The notes: generated from the sequence alone by a model not told the origin. 64,000 bases of DNA from UBA937 sp031549725 (GCA_031549725.1 JAVBPH010000001.1:55020-119019), one strand, 5' to 3'; positions 26,405 to 34,455 are shown, numbered from the stretch's first letter. A program made the numbers and translations.

Positions 26405-26540
26405 GCTTTTTCAGAATATCAAATTTTGAAAAAGCAACCTTAAATGTAAGTGCAGAAAGCATACTATTTTATTATGGTAAAAGAAATAGTATGCTTTCTG
26501 CAAAAGCCTTTTTCAAAACTAACCGAGTTTTGAAAAAGGC
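26405..26540 (+). repeat. Family A triple-hairpin repeat, copy A1
   Basis: A 136-bp element made of three hairpins. Hairpin I is 26405-26417 with 26423-26435 (GCTTTTTCAGAAT, one wobble). Hairpin II is 26452-26469 with 26484-26501 (18 bp). Hairpin III is 26506-26520 with 26526-26540 (GCCTTTTTCAAAACT, 15 bp, 5-base loop). A 16-base linker (AACCTTAAATGTAAGT) joins I and II, and AAAA joins II and III. It lies between the MCP start and the gcv terminator. Compared with copies A2 and A3, hairpin II has a C-G pair where they have A-T, a compensatory change. Confidence 0.88.
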
Positions 26541-26574
26541 TTATGTTTCTATAATTATTATAATCGATAATAAT

Positions 26575-26613
26575 TAAAAAAAGATGCCTGGAAAGGTAAT
26601 CTTTACAGGCATC
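26575..26613 (-). terminator. Rho-independent terminator of the gcv operon
   Basis: GATGCCTG (26583-26590) pairs with CAGGCATC (26606-26613), with further pairing inside. On the minus strand the stem is followed by TTTTTTT. It lies 23 bases past the gcvPB stop. Confidence 0.88.
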
Positions 26614-26635
26614 CTAATACTTTCAATAAAATATG

Positions 26636-28087
26636 TCAGCCCCTGTAACAGAGAATTGGTTTCCGGGCTGCCGCGGTTTCATCCAGCCGTCTCACCGGAG
26701 TATGGTGGGGGGCTTCTTTCAGAAGTGACGGATTCGTTTTTGCTTCCTCCGCAATGATGTTCAGGGCTTCTGCAAAAGCTTCCAGGGTTTCCTTGCTTTC
26801 GGTTTCCGTGGGCTCCACCATCAGGGCTTCCTTTACGATCAGGGGGAAGTAGATTGTCGGCGGATGGAAACCGTAATCAATGAGGCGTTTGGCGATATCC
26901 AGGGTATTTATACCATTGCCCAGGTTTGGTGATGCTACAAATTCATGCATACAGGGCCGGCCTTCCCCAAAGGCCACGGGATAATTATCCCTTACCAGGG
27001 CCTTTACGTAATTGGCATTGAGTACCGCATATTCCGCGGCTCTGCGGATTCCTTCCCGTCCAAGGCTCCGGATATACGCATAGGTTTTTACCAGGACACC
27101 GAAATTGCCGTTGAATGATTTCATCCGGCCTATGCTTTTTGACGGGATTGTAAAACCATAGGCGCTGGCTTCTTTTCTGGCGATTGGGCCGGGAAGAAAA
27201 TCTTCCAGTACCGGTCCTGCTCCGACCACACCCGCTCCGGGGCCGCCGCCGCCGTGGGGGGTGGAAAAAGTTTTATGGAGATTCAGGTGCATCACATCGA
27301 ATCCCAGCTCTCCGGGTTTCACAATACCCATGAGGGCATTCATGTTGGCTCCGTCGCCATAAACAAGGCCCCCCGCTGCATGTACAATATTGATGATTTC
27401 CCGGATATTCCGTTCAAACAAACCCAGGGTACTGGGATTGGTTATCATCAGGCCCGCCAATGTTTCCGCATGTTCACCGGAACAGGCTGCCCGCAGAGCG
27501 TCCAGCTGTACCGCACCGGTTTCATCCGACGGAATAGTTTCCGCAGTAAAACCGGCCATGGTGCAGGTCGCCGGGTTGGTGCCATGGGCTGAATCCGGGA
27601 TAAGCACCCGGACCCGTTTTGTGTCCCCCCTGGTCCGGTGATAAGCCCGGATCATCAGGATTCCCGTGAGTTCCCCCTGGGCTCCCGCGGCAGGCTGGAG
27701 ACTGAATGCTTTGAATCCCATAATTTCCTTCAGGGATTCCTGCAGCTTATACAGCAGCGCCAGGGATCCCTGGGTCATGGACTGGGGCAAAAGGGGATGG
27801 CTGCGCCGGAATCCGGGCATGCCCGCGGCGTCTTCATTCATTTTTGGATTGTACTTCATGGTACAGGACCCCAGGGGGTAAAACTGTCCATCCACGGAAA
27901 AGTTTTTCTGGGACAACCGGGTAAAATGACGGACCACGGAAAGTTCATCCATCTCGGGGAGTTTTAGTTCATCCCGGATAAGATTTTTGGGAAGGCTGGT
28001 TTCTTCCACATCCAGTTTGGGAAGCAGGACCCCTTTTCTTCCGGGGACGCTCATTTCAAATACCAGCGGTGTTTCAAGGTGTTTCAT
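26636..28087 (-). CDS. gcvPB: Glycine dehydrogenase (decarboxylating) subunit 2
   Basis: Second half of the split P-protein, which with GcvPA decarboxylates glycine and passes the aminomethyl group to the lipoyl arm of GcvH. The pyridoxal-phosphate lysine lies in NLHKTFSTPHGGGGPG, with the companion PDSAHGTNPATCTMAGF motif and YFPLIVKEALMVEPTETESKETL near the end, all typical of GcvPB. The length is 483 residues, normal. The start overlaps the gcvPA stop by 4 bases and has GGAGG upstream. It is the last gene of gcvT-gcvH-gcvPA-gcvPB and is followed by a strong terminator. No lpdA gene for the L-protein is in the window. Confidence 0.97.
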   Translation of the reverse strand: MKHLETPLVFEMSVPGRKGVLLPKLDVEETSLPKNLIRDELKLPEMDELSVVRHFTRLSQKNFSVDGQFYPLGSCTMKYNPKMNEDAAGMPGFRRSHPLLPQSMTQGSLALLYKLQESLKEIMGFKAFSLQPAAGAQGELTGILMIRAYHRTRGDTKRVRVLIPDSAHGTNPATCTMAGFTAETIPSDETGAVQLDALRAACSGEHAETLAGLMITNPSTLGLFERNIREIINIVHAAGGLVYGDGANMNALMGIVKPGELGFDVMHLNLHKTFSTPHGGGGPGAGVVGAGPVLEDFLPGPIARKEASAYGFTIPSKSIGRMKSFNGNFGVLVKTYAYIRSLGREGIRRAAEYAVLNANYVKALVRDNYPVAFGEGRPCMHEFVASPNLGNGINTLDIAKRLIDYGFHPPTIYFPLIVKEALMVEPTETESKETLEAFAEALNIIAEEAKTNPSLLKEAPHHTPVRRLDETAAARKPILCYRG

Positions 28088-29412
28088 TTTATGGCCTCCC
28101 GGATTGCTGCTGCCAGGGCATCAATATCCCCTTTGGAATTTTTTTCGGTTACACAGATGAGAAGATCCTTGGGTCTGTCCGGAAAGTACCGGGATAAAGG
28201 GAGACCCGGGATAATATTTTTTGCGGAAAGGGTTTCCGCCAGCTTCTCCGCATTGCAGGGCAGGGTAACCGTAAATTCCTTGAAGAAGGTTCCCTCCGCA
28301 ACCCGGCACCCCTGGATTGAAGCGATCTGTTTTGCCGCATAGTGGGACCGGTGCCAGCACAATTCGGCGCACTGTTTCAATCCGTTTTTTCCCATGAGGC
28401 AAAGGTAAATGCAGGTCCGTAACGTGGCCAGGCCCTGGTTGGAACAGATATTGGAAACCGCCTTTTCCCGGCGGATATGCTGTTCCCGGGCAACCAGGGT
28501 AAGCACAAATCCCCGGCTGCCGTCTGCATCAATGGTTTCTCCCGCAATGCGTCCCGGGATCCGCCGCATGAGCGCGGTGGTGACCGCCATAATTCCCAGG
28601 TAAGGACCGCCGTAGCTGAGTTCATTTCCAAGGCTCTGGCCTTCGGCGGTAACCACATCCGCACCAAGACTGCCGGGGCTTTTGAAGAGACCCAGCATGA
28701 TAGGATCCGCATGGACAATAAAAAGTCCGCCCTTTTCGTGGACAGCCTCCGCTGCCCCGTCCATGTCGGGGATGATCCCGAAAAAGTCCGGGTAGGAAAC
28801 CACCACCGCAGCCAGATTATTGGCCGGTGCTGCCATAGCGGCTTCCCCGGGGGACGTTTTATATTCTTCAATGATAACGGTAAAAGCTTCGAGGTAGGTT
28901 TTTATCACCGTCTTGTATTCCGGGTGAAGTCCCTCCGGGATAAGGATCAAATTCCGTTCTTCGCTGATCCTGATTGCCATCAGGACCGCTTCGGCCAGGG
29001 CGGTGGCTCCGTCGTAATGGCTGGCGTTTACCACGTCCAGGCCGGTGAGTTCGGCAATCATGCTTTGATATTCAAAAATTGCCTGGAGAGTTCCCTGGCT
29101 TACTTCCGGCTGATACGGTGTGTAGCTGGTAACAAATTCTCCCCTGCCGGAAAGGGCGCCCACCGCAGCGGGGATAAAATGATCGTAGGCCCCGGCCCCC
29201 AGAAAGAACCTGCATGAATCCGCATGGGTGTTTTGGTTTGCCATTTCCCGCATTTCCCGGAGAACCTCGGTTTCGCTGAGTTCTTCATCAATGTTTATGG
29301 ATGGGAATCTCAAATCCCCGGGGATATCATCAAATAATTTTTCAATAGAGTCTATTCCCAGTTTTTTGAGCATTTCTGCTTTTTGGGAAGGTGTTACTGG
29401 AATGTAGGGCAT
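28084..29412 (-). CDS. gcvPA: Glycine dehydrogenase (decarboxylating) subunit 1
   Basis: First half of the split P-protein of the glycine cleavage system. It has the expected beginning MPYIPVTPSQKAEMLKKLGI, the GAGAYDHFIPAAV motif near residue 72 and SYTPYQPEVSQGTLQAIFEYQ, all characteristic of GcvPA. From 29412 it has 442 residues, the usual size. The frame runs 26 codons further upstream, but GCAGGAG precedes ATG 29412, and that start lies only 4 bases from the gcvH stop. It functions as a heterodimer with GcvPB. Confidence 0.97.
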   Translation of the reverse strand: MPYIPVTPSQKAEMLKKLGIDSIEKLFDDIPGDLRFPSINIDEELSETEVLREMREMANQNTHADSCRFFLGAGAYDHFIPAAVGALSGRGEFVTSYTPYQPEVSQGTLQAIFEYQSMIAELTGLDVVNASHYDGATALAEAVLMAIRISEERNLILIPEGLHPEYKTVIKTYLEAFTVIIEEYKTSPGEAAMAAPANNLAAVVVSYPDFFGIIPDMDGAAEAVHEKGGLFIVHADPIMLGLFKSPGSLGADVVTAEGQSLGNELSYGGPYLGIMAVTTALMRRIPGRIAGETIDADGSRGFVLTLVAREQHIRREKAVSNICSNQGLATLRTCIYLCLMGKNGLKQCAELCWHRSHYAAKQIASIQGCRVAEGTFFKEFTVTLPCNAEKLAETLSAKNIIPGLPLSRYFPDRPKDLLICVTEKNSKGDIDALAAAIREAIK

Positions 29413-29416
29413 GTAT

Positions 29417-29797
29417 TTATTCTCCTGCGGTCTTTTCGTAATCCTGTGCGGAGAGGAGCTTATCCCAGTCGGGCATGTTGTCCGGGGCAATCCTGATAAT
29501 CCATCCTTCTCCGTAACAATCTTTATTGATCAGGTCAGGGCTGTCCTCCAGAGCTTTGTTGACCGCGGTTATCTTTCCGGCCAGAGGCATATAAATATCG
29601 CTGGCTGCCTTGGTGGATTCCACCACCCCAAATGCTGCTTTGGCTGCCAGAGCAGAACCAACCTTGGGAAGGTCCACAAAGACTATATCACCCAGGCTGT
29701 GCTGGGCATGATCTGAAATACCAATAATCAATTCATCGCCGTCCCGGCGGGCCCATTCGTGGGATACTGCATAACGGGCATTTTGATCGAGTTTCAT
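29417..29797 (-). CDS. gcvH: Glycine cleavage system H protein
   Basis: Lipoyl carrier protein that shuttles the aminomethyl group between the P and T proteins. The lipoylation lysine is K63 within FGVVESTKAASD, and HEWARRDGDELIIGISDHAQHSLGDIVFVDLP matches the family closely. It has 126 residues, the normal length. AGGAG precedes the ATG, which overlaps the gcvT stop by 4 bases. In homoacetogenic or reductive one-carbon metabolism GcvH could also act in the glycine synthase direction; the sequence does not say which way the pathway runs here. Confidence 0.97.
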   Translation of the reverse strand: MKLDQNARYAVSHEWARRDGDELIIGISDHAQHSLGDIVFVDLPKVGSALAAKAAFGVVESTKAASDIYMPLAGKITAVNKALEDSPDLINKDCYGEGWIIRIAPDNMPDWDKLLSAQDYEKTAGE

Positions 29798-30909
29798 TTT
29801 GTTCTCCTATAAACCGGAATATATAACGGCCGTTTAACAACAACCGCGTTTTTTGCATTGCCTCTGATGGATACCGCCAGGGCCGTATCCGCCCTGGCAT
29901 AGTCGGGAGGAACGAAGGCGTTGGCCGAATAGGTCCCAACGGTGGGGCAGAACATCCCCGAAACACAGGCCCCGATTTCTTCTCCCTTTTCATTTAACAC
30001 CGGGTATCCTTCCCGGGGAACACCGCCGGTCACATTCAGGGTGACCAGTTTTCGTTTCAGCCCCTTTTCTTTTATGGCCAGCAGCGCTTTTTTGCCGGCA
30101 AAATCCTTTTCAAAATCGCAGGCCCAGGAAAGCAGGGCTTCCAGGGGATTAATACTAGGGGAAATCTCGTGGCCGTGGAGGGGCATCCCCGCTTCAAACC
30201 GGAGGGAATCCCTGGCGGCCAGGCCAATGGGACCGGCCTCAATTCCCCGTTTTTCCGCTTCATCCAGGAAAAACTGCCAGAGAGCTTCGGTTTTTCCGGC
30301 ATCGTAAAATAATTCGGCTCCGTCCTCGCCGGTGTAGCCGGTCCGGCCTATCCGGACAAAGCTGCCCATAATTTCTGCCATACCCATACTGAACCGGGGA
30401 ATGGCGGAAAGGGCGCCCCCGGAAACCGCATCGATTAATTCTACCGCCCGGGGGCCCTGGATTGAGATCATACAGGTTGGATCGGATACATCTTCCAGGG
30501 AAACCCCGGAGGGCAGCATCTTTTTAAAGTAGGCTACATCCGTGTCCCTGTTCCCCGCATTGAGAACCACAAACCAGCCGTCTTTGATTTCACTTTCTTC
30601 CATTCTATAAATAAAAAGATCGTCTATAACCCCCGCATGTTCGTTGAGCAGCAATGCATACCGGGCTTCGTTGGGTTTCATATCGAGGATCCGGTTGGAT
30701 ACCAGCGCTGACAATGCAGCCCCTGCACCTTCCCCGGAGATAATTACCTGTCCCATGTGATCAATATCAAAGAGCCCCGCCGAGCGCCGGCACAGCCGGT
30801 GTTCTTCAATAGCTCCTTTTTCATACTGTATAGGCATGTCGAAACCGGCAAAGGGAGCAAATCTGGCCCCATGGGCTTCATGCCAGGACCGCAATAATGT
30901 GGATTTCAC
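29794..30909 (-). CDS. gcvT: Glycine cleavage system T protein (aminomethyltransferase)
   Basis: Tetrahydrofolate-dependent aminomethyltransferase that releases ammonia and makes methylene-tetrahydrofolate. It has the family start (RSWHEAHGARFAPFAGFDMPIQY), FDIDHMGQVIISG near residue 50, the GRTGYTGEDGAELFY motif, and GLAARDSLRFEAGMPLHGHEI. The start is taken as GTG 30909, because AGAGGT lies 5 bases upstream and this gives the usual N-terminus and 371 residues; an earlier in-frame ATG at 30957 overlaps the promoter. It is first in the operon, and its short leader leaves no room for a glycine riboswitch. Confidence 0.95.
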   Translation of the reverse strand: MKSTLLRSWHEAHGARFAPFAGFDMPIQYEKGAIEEHRLCRRSAGLFDIDHMGQVIISGEGAGAALSALVSNRILDMKPNEARYALLLNEHAGVIDDLFIYRMEESEIKDGWFVVLNAGNRDTDVAYFKKMLPSGVSLEDVSDPTCMISIQGPRAVELIDAVSGGALSAIPRFSMGMAEIMGSFVRIGRTGYTGEDGAELFYDAGKTEALWQFFLDEAEKRGIEAGPIGLAARDSLRFEAGMPLHGHEISPSINPLEALLSWACDFEKDFAGKKALLAIKEKGLKRKLVTLNVTGGVPREGYPVLNEKGEEIGACVSGMFCPTVGTYSANAFVPPDYARADTALAVSIRGNAKNAVVVKRPLYIPVYRRTK

Positions 30910-30927
30910 TCTATACCTCTGCTTTTG

Positions 30928-30957
30928 ATTATAGATTGTAACAGGGGAAATAAGCAA
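30928..30957 (-). promoter_or_regulatory. Sigma70-type promoter of the gcv operon
   Basis: On the minus strand TTGCTT (30957-30952) and TATAAT (30933-30928) are separated by 18 bases. Transcription would start near 30921, about 12 bases before the gcvT GTG, so the leader is just the ribosome-binding site. Confidence 0.65.
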
Positions 30958-31007
30958 CCGGCGGCGGTTATGGACATTTCAGGGTATCGGTGCGGAAAAT
31001 GTACGTA

Positions 31008-31034
31008 TAAAAAAAGCTCCTGGTTACAGGAGCT
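31008..31034 (-). terminator. Rho-independent terminator of tRNA-Leu
   Basis: AGCTCCTG (31015-31022) pairs with CAGGAGCT (31027-31034) around a 4-base loop, with seven T on the minus strand after the stem. It lies 6 bases past the tRNA 3' end. Confidence 0.92.
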
Positions 31035-31040
31035 GTATAT

Positions 31041-31122
31041 ACCGGCGATCGGACTTGAACCGATACAACCTTGCGGTCAGTAGATTTTGAGTCTACCGTG
31101 TCTGCCATTTCACCACGCCGGC
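31041..31122 (-). tRNA. tRNA-Leu(CAA)
   Basis: An 82-base tRNA with a complete cloverleaf. The acceptor stem GCCGGCG pairs with CGCCGGT (one G-U). The anticodon stem GTAGA/TCTAC carries the loop CTCAAAA, giving anticodon CAA for UUG codons. The variable arm, CTGACCGCAAGG, is long as in class II leucine tRNAs, and the T arm has GGTTCAAGTCC. The 3' CCA is not encoded. It lies between DUF1015 and gcvT, with its own terminator; a candidate promoter (TTGAAT 31162-31157, 17 bases, TAAACT 31139-31134) begins inside the end of the DUF1015 gene. Confidence 0.95.
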
Positions 31123-31133
31123 TTGATTTTTCC

Positions 31134-31162
31134 AGTTTATCAAAAAAGCCGGCGGCATTCAA
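31134..31162 (-). promoter_or_regulatory. Possible promoter of tRNA-Leu
   Basis: On the minus strand TTGAAT (31162-31157) and TAAACT (31139-31134) are 17 bases apart, placing the start a few bases before the tRNA 5' end at 31122. The -35 box lies inside the last codons of the DUF1015 gene. Confidence 0.4.
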
Positions 31163-32480
31163 GATAGAACCGCTTTTCCGGGGCTTCTCCCATGGAAAAA
31201 CTTTTCCGGGGCAGGGCTCCCCCCTGGGCTACGGTGAAGAAAAGGTCTTCCTTTTTTACCGGAGGAAGCAGGATTCCCACGGTTTTAGCCTGTTTATCCA
31301 GATTAGCAAGCCGGAATACCTCATCCTGGCCATGGATATAATCGATGCCGGTCCCTTCGTTATATTTGAGGAACTCATCCAGCAGAGGCTGGAGGTGGTA
31401 TGTGGAAATTCCCGGGGCAATGGTTTCTATCAAAAGAGCTGTCTTTCCATCATAAAGGCCGTACCTGGTCCGGGGCATTTTTTCATCGGCCACCAATTTG
31501 GCAAGCTGCTTTTCGTTATCCACCTTTTTGAACTGGAACCCCTCCAAATCCATCAGGGCGCCGGTAATGTCTTCAATGGTTGCATTAAAAATGACCCGGT
31601 GGATCGGTTCAAAGGCTATGCCGGGATCGTAGATATTTTCCAGTTCCACCAGGGCATACCGGGCGGGATGTTTCATGAGGTCTGGATCATCCTGATGGGC
31701 CTGTTTATATTCCTCCCAGACGGATTTTGCCGTGGCCAGGCTGTGGTTCCCGTCCCCCACCGCAAACAGGAAGGGAACATTATCGTCGGTTTTGTACCGG
31801 GCATTGGCTTTTTCCGCCAGGGCTTCAAGTTTTTCCGCCATAAATTGGAAGCTTTCTTCGTCATCGATAAACCAGCCGGAAATATGGCCGCTCTTCATCA
31901 TGAGACTGCCCTCATAGACGGGTTTATTCTTTTTTGCCCTGGCTGCCAGATGCTTAAGGATTGAATCGTCATCATTATCCATTAGAAGAAGAATGTGGGG
32001 ACTTTCAATAGGGGCTTCCCGGCGGATATCCATTCTGGGGGGCAGCCGTTCCGTGAGGGTTCCCTCGGAAGCCCGGATAAGGTTTTTCCTCTGGGGATAC
32101 CAATCGTAGGCTTCCAAATCAATAGCTATGATAAGTCCCCTGCGGCAGGGTTGGTAAGGGGTGGTTCTTTCTATATATATGAACCCTTTTTTGGGTTCTT
32201 CAAAAATACGGTTTTTCAAAAAATCATTCATGGCCTGATGGATTGACCGGATACGCTCGGCTTTGCCTTCCCGTTCCAGGTATATCTCCGGAAAAATAAT
32301 CTGCAGCGTTGAAGGATTTTCTCCGGCTGCCTTTTCCACCTGGATCCAGTAATCCTTATCCTGGGTGAATTGATCACAGGCAATAACCGCCCATTTTTCC
32401 AAATCCGTTCCCTTTTGAGGGAGCAATATCTCCGGTATGGCTATACCCAGTTTTTCAAAGCGTGCTGCGGAATCTTCCAT
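31140..32480 (-). CDS. DUF1015 family protein
   Basis: A 446-residue cytoplasmic DUF1015 protein. Recognisable features are the N-terminal WAVIACDQFTQDKDYW (the usual VvSPPYDv-like region in other members is replaced), ERTTPYQPCRRGLIIAIDLEAYDW around residue 105, the metal/nucleotide-like FAVGDGNHSLATAKSVWEEY near residue 245, and RYALVELENIYDPGIAFEPIHRV. Some DUF1015-related proteins have been discussed as kinases or ParB-like nucleotidases; the activity here is not known. AAGGAG gives a clear start. Repeat A2 begins only 24 bases upstream of the start codon. Confidence 0.88.
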   Translation of the reverse strand: MEDSAARFEKLGIAIPEILLPQKGTDLEKWAVIACDQFTQDKDYWIQVEKAAGENPSTLQIIFPEIYLEREGKAERIRSIHQAMNDFLKNRIFEEPKKGFIYIERTTPYQPCRRGLIIAIDLEAYDWYPQRKNLIRASEGTLTERLPPRMDIRREAPIESPHILLLMDNDDDSILKHLAARAKKNKPVYEGSLMMKSGHISGWFIDDEESFQFMAEKLEALAEKANARYKTDDNVPFLFAVGDGNHSLATAKSVWEEYKQAHQDDPDLMKHPARYALVELENIYDPGIAFEPIHRVIFNATIEDITGALMDLEGFQFKKVDNEKQLAKLVADEKMPRTRYGLYDGKTALLIETIAPGISTYHLQPLLDEFLKYNEGTGIDYIHGQDEVFRLANLDKQAKTVGILLPPVKKEDLFFTVAQGGALPRKSFSMGEAPEKRFYLECRRLF

Positions 32481-32503
32481 GATGAATAACTCCTTGTTTA
32501 TGA

Positions 32504-32640
32504 GCCTTTTTCAAAACCCGGTTAGTTTTGAAAAAGGCTTTTGCAGAAAGAATACTATTTCTTTATCCATAAGCAGAATAGTATTCTTTCTGCACTTACA
32601 TCTAAGGTTGCTTTTTCAAAATCTGATATTTTGAAAAAGC
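32504..32640 (-). repeat. Family A triple-hairpin repeat, copy A2 (inverted)
   Basis: A 137-bp copy in the reverse orientation relative to A1 and A3. Hairpin III is 32504-32538, hairpin II is 32543-32560 paired with 32576-32593 (GCAGAAAGAATACTATTT, one terminal wobble), and hairpin I is 32610-32622 paired with 32628-32640 (perfect 13 bp). The linker between I and II reads AACCTTAGATGTAAGT on the minus strand, identical to A3. It lies directly upstream of the DUF1015 gene and must be in or next to its promoter or leader. The gap 32481-32781 otherwise holds only repeat B4 and a small hairpin. Confidence 0.88.
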
Positions 32641-32711
32641 CTCTATAGAGATACAGGAACAGTATGATAAAAAGCCCGCATCATTTCTAGTATGTTCTAA
32701 AATATTAGGGG

Positions 32712-32739
32712 ACTCCTAAAAACCTCAGTTTTTAGAAGT
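32712..32739. repeat. Single stem III of family B (copy B4)
   Basis: ACTCCTAAAAAC (32712-32723) pairs with GTTTTTAGAAGT (32728-32739) with one mismatch, matching stem III of copies B2 and B3; stems I and II are absent. A second small hairpin, GCTGATT/AATCAGC (32751-32767), lies between it and the MFS stop codon and may help to end that transcript. Confidence 0.5.
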
Positions 32740-32781
32740 TTTCGTACCCTGCTGATTTTTAATCAGCCTGAAGAAAATTTT

Positions 32782-33939
32782 TTACCGTACCACCGGCTTG
32801 TTGACATAAGGCCGGATTATAAAATACATGATTACCGAAATTGCCGCGAAGGGAATGAACGAGGCAAAGAGAAAATGATACCCGAAACGTTCAACGATAA
32901 ATCCACCCAGGGTGTTTCCCAGGAAGGTGGGTAAGCCCGTGCCTATGGAAACATAGATAGACATACCCGTGGCCCGTCTTTCCGGTGGAACATAATCCGT
33001 TATAAACCTAACCACCGAAGGATGGAAAATACCAAAGCACAGTGAATGGAGCAGCTGTCCGAGCACAACCCCGGTCAGGTTGGGTATTAATATGTAACAG
33101 GCCAGGCGGAGACCCACCGCAGCGCTGGATACAGCCAGAAGGTTAAATGCACCAAAACGGTTGATGAGCTTCCTGGAAAAATACATCATGGGCATTTCAG
33201 CCATGCTGCCAACTGCCCATATCAGGCCAATGGCCTGGGACTGGAGTTCTTCCACCACATAGAGGGACAGGAAGGTCATCACCGGGGACAGGGCAAACCT
33301 GCCGAAGGCGATCATGGCTATTCCCATCAGAAACACGGGATTCCAGGTTTTTCCAACCGGGATGGTTCTGTTTTCATCGTAGGCGGCGGGCCGGGGCTCA
33401 TCCGCAGGATTATCCTCTTTAAGAAATAAGATCATTGAAATTAAGGCAAAAATTGATGTGACGGCAATCCAGAAAGCAATATTCCAGGTTGTATCGGGCC
33501 GTAAAAAAGGTGCCCAATGCATAAACAGGGCAAACAGCATAAACCCCAGGGATCCCGCGGTCCTGACTTTTCCATAGTTGCCGGTTTTTTCGAGCTGGAG
33601 GGTTACCACCGCATCCAGGAGGGACGGGGCGCTTTTAACCCCCATGGCAATTAGGGTAATAGCCGCGATGCTGAATAATACATGGTGAATCCCCGCCAAA
33701 GGGAAAACAGCCACAATAATTATCAGGTAAGCAATAGTCAGGGATGGTTTATATCTTCCCCAGCGATCGGAAAAATAGCTAAAAATAAAGGGTCCGCAAA
33801 TTCCGGCCACTTCAAAAATCCCCATGATTATGCCAACCACTGAAGGCCCGTAGCCTAATCCTTTCAGCAACACCGGCATATAAGGATTGACCACTGCATA
33901 AATCGAGTAGACCGAAAAGTACAATATTGCCGCACCCAT
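32782..33939 (-). CDS. MFS transporter (HcaT/LacY-like)
   Basis: A 385-residue secondary transporter with about 12 membrane segments. The N-terminal part, LYFSVYSIYAVVNPYMPVLL, and the first loop FSYFSDRWGRYKPSL (MFS motif A) resemble the HcaT and nucleoside:proton-symporter branch of the major facilitator superfamily. The central cytoplasmic loop is hydrophilic (NPADEPRPAAYDENRTIP). SIGTGLPTFLGNTLGGF is another conserved stretch. No strong ribosome-binding site is obvious. It stands apart from the GH36 operon upstream (161 bases), so a sugar substrate is suggested by proximity but not shown. Confidence 0.88.
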   Translation of the reverse strand: MGAAILYFSVYSIYAVVNPYMPVLLKGLGYGPSVVGIIMGIFEVAGICGPFIFSYFSDRWGRYKPSLTIAYLIIIVAVFPLAGIHHVLFSIAAITLIAMGVKSAPSLLDAVVTLQLEKTGNYGKVRTAGSLGFMLFALFMHWAPFLRPDTTWNIAFWIAVTSIFALISMILFLKEDNPADEPRPAAYDENRTIPVGKTWNPVFLMGIAMIAFGRFALSPVMTFLSLYVVEELQSQAIGLIWAVGSMAEMPMMYFSRKLINRFGAFNLLAVSSAAVGLRLACYILIPNLTGVVLGQLLHSLCFGIFHPSVVRFITDYVPPERRATGMSIYVSIGTGLPTFLGNTLGGFIVERFGYHFLFASFIPFAAISVIMYFIIRPYVNKPVVR

Positions 33940-34022
33940 AGTTTTATTGTATAAGAAACAGGAATCTAATACTAGGATAGGGGGATATTTCCGGATGTCC
34001 TATGAACTTATCTGATCAATAT

Positions 34023-34056
34023 GCCTTTTTTAAAACTCGGTTAATTCTGAAAAAGC
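34023..34056. repeat. Degenerate family A hairpin III
   Basis: GCCTTTTTTAAAACTCGGTTAA followed by TTCTGAAAAAGC matches the inverted form of hairpin III in copy A2 with several mismatches. It lies between the MFS gene and the thioredoxin-like gene. Confidence 0.45.
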
Positions 34057-34100
34057 AATCAATAGGAGAAAAATTTCTCTGAAAGACAAATGTAAATATA

Positions 34101-34433
34101 TCATCCCACCCGCTTAAGGATTTCCTCCAGCAGACCCTGGGGTGAAAAACCTCCCAGGAAAAGGAGTTTATTGTCCAGCACAATCGCCGGGGCCAGGTCC
34201 GCCATGGAGAGAATCTTTTTTACATCTTCATGGCGGGCAATATTTTCTTCGGTGGCTTCATAAAAGGTAACTTCCCCGGGAAATTGCTGTTCCGCCAGAA
34301 GGGATTTGAATTCATCCACCAATTTTGCCGTGGGCTGCTTTATCCCGGGCTGGCATTCTCCGTCACCGCAGTTGCCTTCACATCCGGCACATAATTCCTG
34401 GTCGGCAAAGCCGTAGATATCAATTTTATGCAT
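34101..34433 (-). CDS. Small cysteine-rich thioredoxin-fold-like protein
   Basis: A 110-residue soluble protein. The first third has a dense cysteine cluster (C15, C18, C22 and C27 in CAGCEGNCGDGEC), which suggests a metal or iron-sulfur site or a redox centre. The remainder has the alternating pattern of a thioredoxin/glutaredoxin fold: VTFYEATEENIARHEDVKKIL, then APAIVLDNKLLFLGGFSPQGLLEEIL, where the cis-proline-type AP and the C-terminal helix fit. No classical CxxC follows the first strand of that part. It is last in an operon with the pyrophosphatase (22-base gap) and GH36 genes. The exact role is unknown. Confidence 0.7.
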   Translation of the reverse strand: MHKIDIYGFADQELCAGCEGNCGDGECQPGIKQPTAKLVDEFKSLLAEQQFPGEVTFYEATEENIARHEDVKKILSMADLAPAIVLDNKLLFLGGFSPQGLLEEILKRVG

Positions 34434-34455
34434 GGTCAGTACTCCATTATATGGT

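Noticed and set aside
26364..26462. N-terminal extension of the chemotaxis protein through repeat A1
   Set aside because: The reading frame is open, but the extension is repeat-derived sequence and a good GAGGTG site precedes the internal ATG at 26363.
26405..26540. Family A hairpins as ordinary terminators
   Set aside because: They do not end in T-runs in a consistent direction, occur upstream of genes, and copy A1 sits beside a separate, typical gcv terminator.
28477..29217. Long open frame on the plus strand inside gcvPA
   Set aside because: It is the antisense shadow of a well-supported gene, as are similar long frames inside nifJ (61743-62645), the radical SAM gene (51998-53002) and the DUF1015 gene (31071-31964).
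30910..31040. Glycine riboswitch upstream of gcvT
   Set aside because: The gap is only about 130 bases, contains a promoter close to the start codon and the tRNA terminator, and shows no aptamer-like structure.
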